Shown here: in pieces, positions 7,460-16,462 of the stretch
Position numbering within the stretch: position 1 is the stretch's first letter
Layout of the letters: each line of letters begins with the position of its first letter
Origin: MWAR01 sp035388825
Lineage (GTDB): Bacteria; Muiribacteriota; Ozemobacteria; Ozemobacterales; Ozemobacteraceae
DNA length: 64,000 nucleotides
Direction: 5' to 3'
NCBI GenBank assembly: GCA_035388825.1
Contig: DAOOQQ010000015.1
Span: 1-64,000 of the forward strand
Position numbers and translations under genes: made by a program
The notes under the pieces: model-generated
Told to the model about the DNA's origin: nothing
The model's input: only the letters and a program-made list of their open reading frames with translations
The model's database searches: none

Positions 7460-7940
7460 CGGCCAACACACCACAGGGGAACACGATCATCACAGAGGAC
7501 ACGAAGAACACAGAGGTCGCACAGAGATTGATCCGATTCTCCGTGAATTCTCTGTGTCCGCTGTGTTCTCCGTGATGAAGCTGTTTTTTCGGATCTTTCT
7601 TCCGGCTTACCCGGGCGAACATTGGCATGCCTTGATGCTTGGTATGTTGGGAATCAACGCACCACCAGAGATACTCCGTTGAAATCAATCTCGGTTTCAG
7701 GAACGCATCCGCAGATGGAGATCAGAGATGTACGAACGCGGGGCCTTCTGACGAGAACGAAGGAGGGCCCCTCGCTCATCATGCCGTTCATCTGCGACAT
7801 CTGTGTCATCTGCGGATTCGCTTCTCGTTCTGAATTGCACCTGCCAGACGCAGAGACACAGAGAAAGAACTCCTCTTCGAACTCTGTGTCTCGGTGTCTC
7901 TGTGGTTCGTCTCTTTCGTCTCTTTCGTCTCATTGGTGGT
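7460..7940. repeat. Two adjacent composite repeats between the HD and ABC genes
   Basis: The first element (about 7480-7616) has arms CATCACAGAGGACACGAAGAACACAGAGG and CTCTGTGTCCGCTGTGTTCTCCGTGATGAAG, and a tail (CTTCCGGCTTACCCGGGCGAACATTGG) also found, slightly changed, at about 41948-41973. The second (about 7663-7820) starts ACCACCAGAGATACTCCGTTGAA and has arms GCATCCGCAGATGGAG and CATCTGTGTCATCTGCGGATTCG. A third stem of CAGAGACACAGAG with CTCTGTGTCTCGGTGTCTCTGTGG (7850-7910) completes the region. No gene is supported in these 480 bases. Confidence 0.75.
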
Positions 7941-8007
7941 AAAGCGTTCCCGGTATCTGGTATGGTCTCATGGATAATTGCGGGGAAGTGGGCGGAGGAG
8001 GCGGGTG

Positions 8008-8745
8008 GTGACGGGAACGGCGGAAACGATGATCGAGATCGAGCATCTGACGAAGCGGTATGGGGAGAAAGCGGCCGTTGCGGGATTGTCGCTGAGCGTG
8101 CCGCGCGGGGCGATGTTCGGCTTTCTCGGGCCTAACGGGGCGGGGAAGACGACCACCCTGCGCATGCTGATGGGCCTGCTCCAGCCCACATCGGGAACGG
8201 CACGGATCGACGGTCTCGATGTCACACGTCAATCCGTCAAGGTGCGGGCACAGGTCGGGTATCTCCCTGACGAGGTGTTCCTGTATGATTATCTGACCGG
8301 CCGGCAGTTTCTCGAGTTCGTCGCCGACATGCGCGGCATCACCGGCGCCGCGAGCGATTCCCGCATCCGGGAGCTGCTCGACTTCTTCGACCTGGAAACG
8401 GCTGCGGGCGAATATACTGTCAACTATAGTTTTGGCATGAAGAAGAAACTGGCGCTCGCCGGCATCGTCCTGCACCGGCCCGCCGTCCTGCTGCTGGACG
8501 AGCCGTTCAACGGCCTCGATCCGCAGGCGGTGCGGGATTGCCGTTCGATGCTCGTGCGCATGACGGAGGAAGGCTCGACGGTATTGTTCTCGAGCCACGT
8601 GCTCGAAGTCGTCGAAAAGCTCGTGACCCACGTGGCCATCATCGATCAGGGCACGCTGCGAGCCGCCGGGCGCCTGGATGAGGTGTGCGGCCCGCATGAA
8701 AACTCGCTCGAGAAGGCCTTCTTCGCCCTCACCTCGCGGGAGTGA
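8008..8745 (+). CDS. ABC transporter ATP-binding protein
   Basis: This is a 245-residue single ABC ATPase: Walker A FLGPNGAGKTTT near residue 40, Q-loop QVGYLPDEV, signature SFGMKKKLALA (the usual LSGGQ variant of the drug/gliding exporter type), Walker B LLLDEPFNGLDP, and the switch His in SSHVLE. The pattern fits exporters of the CcmA/NatA type. No permease gene is next to it; the next gene is on the other strand, so its membrane partner must be elsewhere. GTG at 8008 is chosen because GGAGGAGG lies six bases upstream; ATG at 8029 is the alternative. An AT-rich stretch with rare codons encodes the residues just before the signature motif. Confidence 0.9.
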   Translation: MTGTAETMIEIEHLTKRYGEKAAVAGLSLSVPRGAMFGFLGPNGAGKTTTLRMLMGLLQPTSGTARIDGLDVTRQSVKVRAQVGYLPDEVFLYDYLTGRQFLEFVADMRGITGAASDSRIRELLDFFDLETAAGEYTVNYSFGMKKKLALAGIVLHRPAVLLLDEPFNGLDPQAVRDCRSMLVRMTEEGSTVLFSSHVLEVVEKLVTHVAIIDQGTLRAAGRLDEVCGPHENSLEKAFFALTSRE

Positions 8746-8750
8746 ACCAC

Positions 8751-8850
8751 CGCGGAGATTGCTCACCACAAAGGCACGGAGACACGGAGGGGAGCATTGA
8801 TTTTGTTGATGCAGGGGCGGGTTTGAAACCCGCCCCTCCACGATGACAAA
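8751..8850. repeat. Composite repeat fragment plus a palindrome
   Basis: CACCACAAAGGCACGGAGACACGGAGG at about 8764-8790 is a half-element of the composite family. It is followed by the perfect 23-base palindrome GGGGCGGGTTT-G-AAACCCGCCCC at 8814-8836. The rest of the gap to 8916 shows nothing recognisable. Confidence 0.7.
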
Positions 8851-8916
8851 ACGCCACATCACCTATTCGGTGCAATATTATATCGAACACCACACGCCAA
8901 TGGTCATGGGTGCGGG

Positions 8917-10371
8917 TCAGGGGGTGTCGTTCGGGTCTTTGTGATCTTTCGGAGGAGTATCCGGCGGCTGCTGGGGGGCGGGGGTCTTTTTCTTGCGGGG
9001 CCGGATATTGATGGCCTGCTCGATCGGTTTGTCGGAGAGGCCGATTACGGTTTTCGTCTCGAACAGCACCTCGCGGCCGATCTCGACGTTTTCCATCAGA
9101 TCCTGGGAGAGCGAGGCGAAGGGGAACATGATCTCGCGGTCGCCCATCGTCCTGATGATGCCGATGCGGAGCTTGGGATCATACCGGACGATCGTTCCGG
9201 GAAGCGTATCCGAATCGGGAGTCGAGCCCAGGCGCTCGATCTGGACGGCGACGGGGCCGATCTTGTCCTTCACCACGCCGAAACGCACGGCATCGCCCTT
9301 CGCGAGCGTCTCCTGGTCAGCCGGCTGAAGCGCCGTGAAGTGCAGAAGCACCTCGGGATACTCGGGGCAGGTCAGAACGCCCATTCCCGTCTCGACGTTG
9401 TACCATTTCACCGTTCCCTCGACGACGGCGTCGGGCTCGGGCTGGTAGGTGATCTCCTCGACGGTGTGGCCGATCTGGGCCTGGACCTCGCGGATCTTCT
9501 CGACAAGATGGATCGTCTCGGGCTGGTCGGGGTTCCGGTCGATCGAGGCCTCGAGCGTCTGAACGGCCAGCGTCAGCAGCCGGCGCTTGTAGTAGACGAG
9601 GCCCAGAAACAGCAGCGCCGAAGCGTCGTCGGCCTCGATGCGCAGCGCCTCGAGAAGCTGTTCCTCGGCATCCGCGAGCTCGTCGAGCTCGTAGAGAACG
9701 CCACCCAGATCGCGGTGGTAGCCGGCCTTGTAGGGATACTGCTCGACGAGCTGCATGTAGACGTCACGCGACTCCTCGAACCATTTCATCTTCGCATAGG
9801 TGTCGGCCATGAGCTCGAGCGCCTGGGCGTTGCGCGGATCGACCTCGAGGATTTTCTTGAACCCCTCGGCGGCGTCGAGATAATGCGTATCGGCCTTCTC
9901 GTCGTCGTGCAGCCCGCGGAACAGATCACCGAGATACCAGTGGAACTGGGGATTCTTCGGATCGATCTGCAATCCCTGCTGGAACGCCCTGACCGCCTCG
10001 TCAAGACGTTTCGAAAGCTGATAGGCAAGTCCCATCGCCTCGTAGAAATCCGGCTCGCGCGGGTTCTCGCGGATACACTCTTTCAGGATCTCGATGCAGT
10101 CCTGATACCGGTCTTCGGAAAGGGCCTGTGTCGCTTCCCCGAAGCGCTTCTCGAGCTGCTCGATGAACTCGCGCAGCCGGGTATCGTATTCCTCGCGCCG
10201 CGCGGGATCGAGCATCATGTCGAACGCGTCTTTCAGCTCTTTCAGCCGCGGGATGTTCGCGAGGGGGCTGTCGCCGGTGAACAGTTCGGCGTACATGCGG
10301 TTATACGCCTTCTGGATCTCGTCCAGACCGGCGAAATTCGGCACACCGAAGAGTTGATAATAGTTCTGCAT
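8917..10371 (-). CDS. J-domain-like / TPR / tandem cold-shock-like domain protein
   Basis: The protein is 484 residues, cytoplasmic, with three parts. Residues 1-65 look like a DnaJ J domain (YYQLFGVPNFAGLDEIQKAY ... LDPARREEYD) but lack the HPD tripeptide needed to stimulate DnaK. Residues of about 70-295 are tetratricopeptide repeats (for example AMGLAYQLSKRLDEAVRAF, LGDLFRGL). Residues of about 310-380 read as a cold-shock/OB domain (VEGTVKWYNVETGMGVL ... VLLHFTALQ ... KGDAVRFGV), and about 385-460 as a second, weaker one (LPGTIVRYDPKLRIGII ... MFPFASL). The C-terminus is basic then proline-rich. I know of no described protein with this order. The function is unknown, but RNA binding through the OB domains with TPR partner binding is a reasonable guess. 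An extended -10 (TGGTATAAT) lies 24-32 bases upstream. Confidence 0.82.
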   Translation of the reverse strand: MQNYYQLFGVPNFAGLDEIQKAYNRMYAELFTGDSPLANIPRLKELKDAFDMMLDPARREEYDTRLREFIEQLEKRFGEATQALSEDRYQDCIEILKECIRENPREPDFYEAMGLAYQLSKRLDEAVRAFQQGLQIDPKNPQFHWYLGDLFRGLHDDEKADTHYLDAAEGFKKILEVDPRNAQALELMADTYAKMKWFEESRDVYMQLVEQYPYKAGYHRDLGGVLYELDELADAEEQLLEALRIEADDASALLFLGLVYYKRRLLTLAVQTLEASIDRNPDQPETIHLVEKIREVQAQIGHTVEEITYQPEPDAVVEGTVKWYNVETGMGVLTCPEYPEVLLHFTALQPADQETLAKGDAVRFGVVKDKIGPVAVQIERLGSTPDSDTLPGTIVRYDPKLRIGIIRTMGDREIMFPFASLSQDLMENVEIGREVLFETKTVIGLSDKPIEQAINIRPRKKKTPAPQQPPDTPPKDHKDPNDTP

Positions 10372-10394
10372 GTGATGGCTGGTCGTGCGCCGCG

Positions 10395-10403
10395 ATTATA
10401 CCA
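10395..10403 (-). promoter_or_regulatory. Extended -10 promoter for the J-like/TPR/cold-shock gene
   Basis: On the minus strand the sequence reads TGGTATAAT, a perfect -10 hexamer with the extended TG. It lies about 24 bases upstream of the ATG at 10371. No good -35 is seen, as is normal for extended -10 promoters. Confidence 0.55.
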
Positions 10404-10434
10404 CACTCCCTCCGTGAGGGCGCGGAGATCTTTT

Positions 10435-10745
10435 CGGATGGGATAAAGAGAGACGCACCACCGAGATACTCCGTTGAACTACCCCTCGGATTTAAGAACG
10501 CATCCGCAGATGGAGGGCAGATGACGCAGATGTCGTATTTCCTGTATGAGTCGAAAACGCCATGGTTGAAGACGCTCAGGCACAGAGACACAGAGCAAGA
10601 AGAATTTTCTCGCTGTGACTGCTATGGAGAGGACCGAGTCCTCAGATGCATGTTGAAAGTGAACCCAGACATTCGTTTCTCGCTGTATCATCTGCGACAT
10701 CTGTGTCATCTGTGGATTCCGTCTTCCCTCTCGTTTCCCTCTCGA
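10435..10745. repeat. Composite intergenic repeat, CTCCGTTGAA type
   Basis: The element starts ACCACCGAGATACTCCGTTGAA (about 10457-10478), continues with GCATCCGCAGATGGAGGGCAGATGACGCAGATG, and ends with the inverted arm CATCTGCGACATCTGTGTCATCTGTGGATTCCG near 10695-10731. A CAGAGACACAGAG arm sits inside (about 10577-10595). It fills the divergent gap between the minus-strand gene at 8917 and the lptF/G operon; no gene is supported in it. Confidence 0.75.
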
Positions 10746-10755
10746 GGTGGCGGGG

Positions 10756-10784
10756 TTGCAATCCGGGGGCGGGCACGGTACAGT
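10756..10784 (+). promoter_or_regulatory. Promoter of the lptF/G-argS-tmk-rapZ operon
   Basis: TTGCAA (10756-10761) and TACAGT (10779-10784) are 17 bases apart. The predicted start of transcription, about seven bases after the -10, is only about six bases before the ATG at 10797, and no ribosome-binding site is present. This suggests a leaderless mRNA. Confidence 0.45.
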
Positions 10785-10796
10785 GTGCCGCGACCC

Positions 10797-11891
10797 ATGT
10801 TCAAAACCATCGACCGGTATATCCTTTCGGAGCTCCTGCAGCCGTTCCTGTTCGGAATGGCGTTTTTCGTCGCCATCTGGCTGATCGATCTGATGATGGA
10901 GCTGATCAATCTGATCTTCTCCAAGGGAGTCCCTCTGTCCGTCGTTTTCCTGTTCTTCGTGTATAACCTGCCTCCGACCCTCGTGATCAGCTTTCCCATG
11001 GCCATCCTGCTGGGCACGCTCGTCGCGTTCGGCCGTCTCTCGTCGGATTCGGAAGTCATCGCAATGAAGGCGGGCGGGTACAGTTTTTCCCGCATCGCGG
11101 CCCCGGCCGTCGTATCGGGGCTGGCGATCACGGCGATCACGTTCCTGTTCAACGAAAAGGTGGTGCCGGTCGCGAACGACAAGTTCAGCAAGCTGTTCCG
11201 GCGTGAGGTGACGCTGAAACGGCCGCTTCCGAAGATCGCGGCGAACCGGTTCTTCGAGGCCGGCCCCGGCCGCAAGTTTTTCGTGCGCGAGTTCAACAAG
11301 GACACGCGGGATATGTTCGGGGTGATCATGTATGAAGGCCAGCCCAAGAACTACCCCCGCGTGATCGAGGCCTCGAAAGCCCGCATCGACGATGGCAAAT
11401 GCGTCTTCTGGGACGGCCGGATCTCGGACATCCGAAGCACCGGCGCCGATTACCATTACACCTACTTCGACACGCTCGATTACCCGATCGACACGCATTA
11501 CGTGAACCCCGACGACGTGCCCGACAACAAGGACCCACGCCGCATGAACATCGGCGAGCTCTACGGGTATATCCAGGAGATGCAAAAGAAGGGCCTGTCG
11601 GGCAAGGCCCTGAAGCAGAACTGGATCGAGTTCTGGACGAAAACCTCGATCCCGTTCGCGGCGCTGATCTTCGTCCTGCTCGGCGCCCCGCTCGGAACGC
11701 AGACCAGCCGGTCCGGCACCAGCATCGGCATCGGCATGTCGGTCGTCATCATTTTCCTGTACTACGTCTTCTTCGCCGCCGGAAAAGCGTTCGCGACCGG
11801 GGGCTACGTGTCGCCCTTCCTGGGCGTCTGGCTGCCGAACTTCATCATCGGCAGCATCGGCGTGTGGCTGATCATGCGCGCCAAAGCCTGA
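10797..11891 (+). CDS. LptF/LptG family lipopolysaccharide export permease
   Basis: The protein is 364 residues of the YjgP/YjgQ family, the inner-membrane half of the LptB2FG exporter that lifts lipopolysaccharide out of the membrane. The N-terminus FKTIDRYILSELLQPFLFGM followed by a hydrophobic helix is the classical family start. Two more helices follow by residue 110, then a periplasmic beta-rich domain (about 130-260), then three C-terminal helices (IPFAALIFVLLGAPLG, SVVIIFLYYVFFAAGKA, PNFIIGSIGVWLIM). The ATG at 10797 fits the family N-terminus. Only one such permease is in the window, so I do not choose between LptF and LptG. It is the first gene of a long operon with argS 18 bases downstream, and its presence implies an outer membrane with LPS-like lipids. 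Confidence 0.9.
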   Translation: MFKTIDRYILSELLQPFLFGMAFFVAIWLIDLMMELINLIFSKGVPLSVVFLFFVYNLPPTLVISFPMAILLGTLVAFGRLSSDSEVIAMKAGGYSFSRIAAPAVVSGLAITAITFLFNEKVVPVANDKFSKLFRREVTLKRPLPKIAANRFFEAGPGRKFFVREFNKDTRDMFGVIMYEGQPKNYPRVIEASKARIDDGKCVFWDGRISDIRSTGADYHYTYFDTLDYPIDTHYVNPDDVPDNKDPRRMNIGELYGYIQEMQKKGLSGKALKQNWIEFWTKTSIPFAALIFVLLGAPLGTQTSRSGTSIGIGMSVVIIFLYYVFFAAGKAFATGGYVSPFLGVWLPNFIIGSIGVWLIMRAKA

Positions 11892-11909
11892 ATCCACAGG
11901 AGACCGTCC

Positions 11910-13685
11910 GTGAAAAAACACCTGCTCGCCCTGATCTCGTCGAAACTGACGGAAACCGTGCACCGGTATGGCGTCGATCCGGCCGGCGTGTTCGAGCTCC
12001 AGACGCCGCCCGACCGGACCAAGGGCGATTTCGCCCTGAACACGGCGATGCGGCTGGCCAAGCCCGCGAAGAAACGGCCCCTCGAGCTCGCCGAAGAGAT
12101 CGCGGGAATCCTGCGCGCCGAGACCGCGTGGTTCGCCCGCGTCGAGGTCGCCCCGCCCGGCTTCGTGAACCTGTTCGTGAACACCCCGGTCATCAGCCGC
12201 ATCCTGGACGAAACCGCCCGCCGGGACGATCTCGGGTTGCGCCGCGAGGACAAGCCCCAGACCGTCGTCGTCGATTATTCCAGCGTAAATATAGCAAAGC
12301 AAATGCATGTCGGCCACCTGCGGTCGACGATCATCGGCGACGTGCTTTCGCGCGTGCTCGAAGCCCGCGGCGAGACCGTCATCCGGCAGAATCATCTCGG
12401 CGACTGGGGTCTGCCGATCGCCATGGTGCTGTGGAAGGCCTGCCCGGTACTGCGCGATCTGGAAGCGCGGGGCGTGGCCATCGAGTCCGAGCTGACCCTG
12501 GCGCGCCTCGAAGGTCTGTACCGCGAGGCGAGCGCCGCCTGCAAGGAAGATCCGGCCGCCGCTTCCGCCTGTCATGAGATTCTCGTGAAGCTCCAGAACG
12601 GGGATGCCGGCCTCGTCGCCGACTGGCACACCGTGACCCGCGTCTCGATGGCCGAGGTGTATCGCGTCTACGACGAGCTGCGCGTGAAGCTGGCTCCGGA
12701 GCACGAGCGGGGCGAGAGCTTCTACCGCGACCGGCTCGCGGCAACCGTCGAGGCCGTCCGCGGGCGCGGCAAGCTGGTCGAGTCGCAGGGCGCCCAGTGC
12801 GTGTTTCTCGAGCATTTCAAGGCCAAGGACGGAAGCCCGCTGCCCGTCATCATCCAGAAGTCCGACGGGGGCTTCAACTACGAGACGTTCGATCTGGCCG
12901 CCATCCGGTACCGGGTCGAGGAGCTGGGGGCCGACCGCGTGATCTACGTCACCGATGCCCGCCAGGCCCTGCATTTCGCCCAGGTGTTCGACGTGGCGGC
13001 GGTGTGCGGCTGGACCTCGCGGGCCGACGGAAGTGCCGTGAAGTTCGAGCACGTGCCGTTCGGCAGCGTTCTGGGCGAGGACAACAAGCCGCTCAAGACC
13101 CGCACCGGCGAAAACGTCAAACTCTCGGATCTGCTCGCCGAGGCGGTCGAACGGGCCTACGCGGTGGTCTGCGAAAAGAACGCCGATCTGGCCGAGGAGA
13201 CGAAGCGCCGCGTCGCGAAAGCCGTCGGGATCGGCGCGATCAAGTATGCCGACCTGAGCCAGAACCGGAACAACGATTATGTGTTCTCGTTCGACCGCAT
13301 GCTGGCCCTGCAGGGCAACACCGCGCCGTATCTCCAGTATGCCCATGCGCGCATCTGCTCGATCTTCCGGAAAGGCGGCATCGCCGAATCCGAGGATCTG
13401 GGAAGCCCCGATCTCGTCGAGCCGGCCGAGCGGGCGCTCGGCGTGAAACTGCTCGAGTTCGCCGACGTCGTGACCTCGGTCGAATCGGAGCTGCGGCCCC
13501 ACACGCTGTGCACGTATCTGTACGATCTCGCCACGGCGTTTTCGGCCTTCTACGACCAGTGCCCCGTGCTGATCGCGGCGGATGCCGGCCAGCGCCGGGC
13601 CCGGCTTGCCCTCTGCCGCATCACGCGCCGCACGTTGGCGCTCGGCCTGGACCTTCTGGGAATCGAAGCACCGCAGGAGATGTGA
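11910..13685 (+). CDS. argS: Arginyl-tRNA synthetase
   Basis: This class I synthetase of 591 residues charges tRNA-Arg. It has the N-terminal Add1 tRNA-recognition domain (about 1-115), the HIGH motif as HVGHLRST near residue 132, the catalytic Rossmann fold, the KMSK-equivalent region reading GEDNKPLKTRTGENVKL near 390, and a helical DALR anticodon-binding domain at the end (CTYLYDLATAFSAFYDQCPV). The start is GTG with AGGAG upstream. Right before the HIGH motif a short AT-rich patch (VNIAKQM) breaks the GC-rich codon use. Confidence 0.97.
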   Translation: MKKHLLALISSKLTETVHRYGVDPAGVFELQTPPDRTKGDFALNTAMRLAKPAKKRPLELAEEIAGILRAETAWFARVEVAPPGFVNLFVNTPVISRILDETARRDDLGLRREDKPQTVVVDYSSVNIAKQMHVGHLRSTIIGDVLSRVLEARGETVIRQNHLGDWGLPIAMVLWKACPVLRDLEARGVAIESELTLARLEGLYREASAACKEDPAAASACHEILVKLQNGDAGLVADWHTVTRVSMAEVYRVYDELRVKLAPEHERGESFYRDRLAATVEAVRGRGKLVESQGAQCVFLEHFKAKDGSPLPVIIQKSDGGFNYETFDLAAIRYRVEELGADRVIYVTDARQALHFAQVFDVAAVCGWTSRADGSAVKFEHVPFGSVLGEDNKPLKTRTGENVKLSDLLAEAVERAYAVVCEKNADLAEETKRRVAKAVGIGAIKYADLSQNRNNDYVFSFDRMLALQGNTAPYLQYAHARICSIFRKGGIAESEDLGSPDLVEPAERALGVKLLEFADVVTSVESELRPHTLCTYLYDLATAFSAFYDQCPVLIAADAGQRRARLALCRITRRTLALGLDLLGIEAPQEM

Positions 13686-13688
13686 AAC

Positions 13689-16436
13689 ATGCCGGTCTGT
13701 CCGAACTGCTCGCAGCAGAATGAGCCGAACCGCCGCTACTGCGGCTCCTGTGGAGCCCGCATGGAGAGCGTCATCCCCCCCGCGTCACCCTCCGCCGCCC
13801 GGGCTGGTGGAGCCGGCCGGGCCGACGCCGACCGCTCTGCCCCGACACCGGCCGAGCTGGAGGCGCTGACCGCCGAGGTGAAGCGTTCCCCGACCTCTCC
13901 GGATGCGTATCTTCGGCTGGGAATGGCCCAGCTCACGGCGGGGAAGGCTGAGCGAGCGTTCTCGACTTACCGGGCCGGGAAGGCGATCGCCCCCGACGAG
14001 ATCCGTATCCACCGCCTTGGCGCCAAAGTATTCGAGGCGTTGGGCCGGAGCGACGAGGCCCTTGCCGCGCTCGACGCGGTCATCCGCCTGAGCAGGAGCG
14101 GCGACATCGAGGCAACCCTGCATGCAGCACGCCTTCTGCACGATTCCGGCCGGCGTCAGAAGGCGCTCGAACGGCTCCAGACATTGCGCGAAGCGGCCCC
14201 CCGGCGGCCCGAGATCCTGTTGCGGCTCGCCGAGATCGAGCTGAGCCTCGGGGATGCGATCTCGGCCCAGAACGATCTGTCGGCCTACCGGAAACAGGCC
14301 GGCGAGTCTCGCGAGATGTTCCTGCTGCTGGGCCGCGCGATGATGGCCCAGGCCTTCCATGATGGCGCGGTTCGGCATTACCGCGAGGCCCTCGCCCTGT
14401 ATCCGGAGGATTTCGAATTGCGACTGGGTCTGGGGCGGGCGTATCTGGGTACCGGAGAACGCGGCCAGGCGCTGCTCGAGTTCGAACGGGCCCTGTCGGC
14501 CGCGCCTTCGAACGTCGAGATCCTGCTCGAGATGGGCCGGCTCTACGGCGACATGGGCATGACCGACAAATCCGAGGAGATGTTCGAACGGATCCGAAAG
14601 CAGCCGGCCCGGGACGGCGACGTCTTCCTCGCGATGGCGACCCATTATCGGAGCCGGCGGCAGATGGCCCAGGCCCGCGCCGATCTCGAGCGGGCCCGCG
14701 CATGCAGCCCGCATCACCCCGACGTGATCCGCACCCTGTGCGAGATCCTCGAATCCGAGAACGATCAGGGCCGGGCCCTGGCCGAGTATGAGCAGTTCCT
14801 CGAGGGACTTCCGGGAACCTCCTGGGCCCTCCAGGGCGTGATCCGGTGCGCCCGGGCGCAGGGCGAGTTCGCCCGCGTCGCGAAGGCGCAGAAGGCCGTC
14901 ATCGAAGCCGGCCAGGCAACGCCGGATGCCTGGTGCGACCTGGGCGAGACCCTGATCCGGCTGGGCCGGTTCCCCGAGGCAGAGAAGGCGTTCGAAACCG
15001 CGGCCCGGCTCGATCCGACCTGCGTGCGCGCCTACCAGGCACCGGAACTGATCCGGATCGAGAAGGCCCGTTCCGACGGCGAAAAACTGGTGCAGCAGGC
15101 CCGCGAGGCCGTCCAGAAGAAGTTCCTGCTCACGGCGGTCGAGCGGATCGAGCGGGCTCTCGAGCTCGTCCCGCGTGAAACGTCGTGGATGCGGCTGCTG
15201 GCCGAGGTCTGCCTGCGCATCGGCTCGTTCGGCCGCGCGGCGGATCTGCTGTCGAAAGTGCGGGCGGCCGAGCCCCGCGACGCCTGGGTCAGCCGCCAAC
15301 TGGCGAGGGTCTACGAAAACGAGGAGAAACAGACGCTCGCCATCGAGCTCTTGAACTCGGCCCTCAAGGACCAGCCGGCCGACGTCGAGGCACAGATCAC
15401 CGTTCTGCGACTGAAGCGGGGCCAGATCAAAGGCGACCGGTTCGAGCGGGACATGCTCGTCTCGACGCTGCGCAGCCTCCAGGCCGAGCTCGCCCCCCTG
15501 GGAAAAGCCAGTCCCGTCCCGGCCATCGTCGAGGGGTTCGCATACTATATTTTTGGCTATGGAACGAAATCACAGGACGAGTCGCTGAGCCGGGCCGCCG
15601 AACTGTTCGAAGAGGCGTTGTATCGCGATGCCGACAATGCCTGGGGCCATCGCGGCTTGTCGCTCGTCTTCCGGGCGCGCGGGGACGTCAAGAAAGCCGC
15701 GCATCATCTCCAGGAGCTGGTGCGGCAGAGTTCCGACCCGACGCTGCTCCATTCGCTGGCCCGGCTGCACGAGAATTTCCAGTTCTACACCGAGGCCGGA
15801 AGGTGCTACGCCTCGCTGAAGAGCCTGTTCCCCGACAACGGCCTGTACCGGCGCCGGATCATCGAGATGCTGGCCCACCAGAGCGAGTCGGGCGGCAAGA
15901 ATCTGCTGATGGAGTTCCTGGCGACGGCCCAGGAAAGCGTCAAAGCCTCTCAGATCGACGTCTGGGCGGCATTCGACCTGGCCACGGCGCAGACGATCGT
16001 GACGCGCCGCTCGCCCCAGCGCGACGAGTGGTCGCGGCGGGCGCTGCTGAGCTGGAACAAGGCGGCCTCGATGACGGATGCGCCGCCCTGGTCGCGGTGG
16101 GGGCTGATGGAAGCGCAGCTCGAGTTTCTGAAGGGCGCGGACCGGCTGAAAGCCCTGAACCAGAATCTGAAGGCCTGCGAGAAGATCGCCCGCGAGCACC
16201 CCGACATGGCAGCCGCGCATGCTGCCGTCGCCCGGTGTTACCTCGGCTTCGAGGATCTGGCCCAGACCGACCGGGCAGCCAAGCATCTCGAGACGGCGGT
16301 GTTCCTCGAGCCCCACTCGGCCGAGCAGCTTTTGCTGCTGGCAAAAACCTACCGCGAGCTGGGCCGGTCGGCACGGGTGGACGCGGTACGTCAGGCCGTG
16401 ATACTATCGGAGCCGGAGTTGTCCCTGAAGATATAA
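13689..16436 (+). CDS. Zinc-ribbon tetratricopeptide-repeat protein
   Basis: The protein is 915 residues. The first 25 form a zinc ribbon with two CxxC knuckles (CPNC ... CGSCG). A low-complexity Ala/Pro/Ser linker follows, then about 850 residues of TPR-type helical repeats (for example AYLRLGMAQLTAGKAERAF, LGLGRAYLGTGERGQALLEF). No signal peptide or membrane helix is seen, so it is probably a cytoplasmic scaffold. Its GGAG ribosome site overlaps the end of argS, and the gap is three bases. The RsbW-like kinase gene follows after 26 bases, which hints at a scaffold for the partner-switch module, but no specific function can be assigned. Confidence 0.75.
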   Translation: MPVCPNCSQQNEPNRRYCGSCGARMESVIPPASPSAARAGGAGRADADRSAPTPAELEALTAEVKRSPTSPDAYLRLGMAQLTAGKAERAFSTYRAGKAIAPDEIRIHRLGAKVFEALGRSDEALAALDAVIRLSRSGDIEATLHAARLLHDSGRRQKALERLQTLREAAPRRPEILLRLAEIELSLGDAISAQNDLSAYRKQAGESREMFLLLGRAMMAQAFHDGAVRHYREALALYPEDFELRLGLGRAYLGTGERGQALLEFERALSAAPSNVEILLEMGRLYGDMGMTDKSEEMFERIRKQPARDGDVFLAMATHYRSRRQMAQARADLERARACSPHHPDVIRTLCEILESENDQGRALAEYEQFLEGLPGTSWALQGVIRCARAQGEFARVAKAQKAVIEAGQATPDAWCDLGETLIRLGRFPEAEKAFETAARLDPTCVRAYQAPELIRIEKARSDGEKLVQQAREAVQKKFLLTAVERIERALELVPRETSWMRLLAEVCLRIGSFGRAADLLSKVRAAEPRDAWVSRQLARVYENEEKQTLAIELLNSALKDQPADVEAQITVLRLKRGQIKGDRFERDMLVSTLRSLQAELAPLGKASPVPAIVEGFAYYIFGYGTKSQDESLSRAAELFEEALYRDADNAWGHRGLSLVFRARGDVKKAAHHLQELVRQSSDPTLLHSLARLHENFQFYTEAGRCYASLKSLFPDNGLYRRRIIEMLAHQSESGGKNLLMEFLATAQESVKASQIDVWAAFDLATAQTIVTRRSPQRDEWSRRALLSWNKAASMTDAPPWSRWGLMEAQLEFLKGADRLKALNQNLKACEKIAREHPDMAAAHAAVARCYLGFEDLAQTDRAAKHLETAVFLEPHSAEQLLLLAKTYRELGRSARVDAVRQAVILSEPELSLKI

Positions 16437-16462
16437 TGCGCCCGGAAAGGATCTGAACGACC

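Noticed and set aside
7460..7940. Insertion sequence remnants
   Set aside because: The elements have no transposase fragment or clear target duplication. They are described as non-coding composite repeats instead.
8008..8745. Complete ABC exporter
   Set aside because: Only the ATPase is present; no permease gene is adjacent on either side.
10479..13502. 1007-residue open frame on the minus strand across lptF/G and argS
   Set aside because: It is antisense to two clear genes; long antisense frames arise from GC-rich codon bias. The product is repetitive in His/Arg/Asp/Gly and matches nothing.
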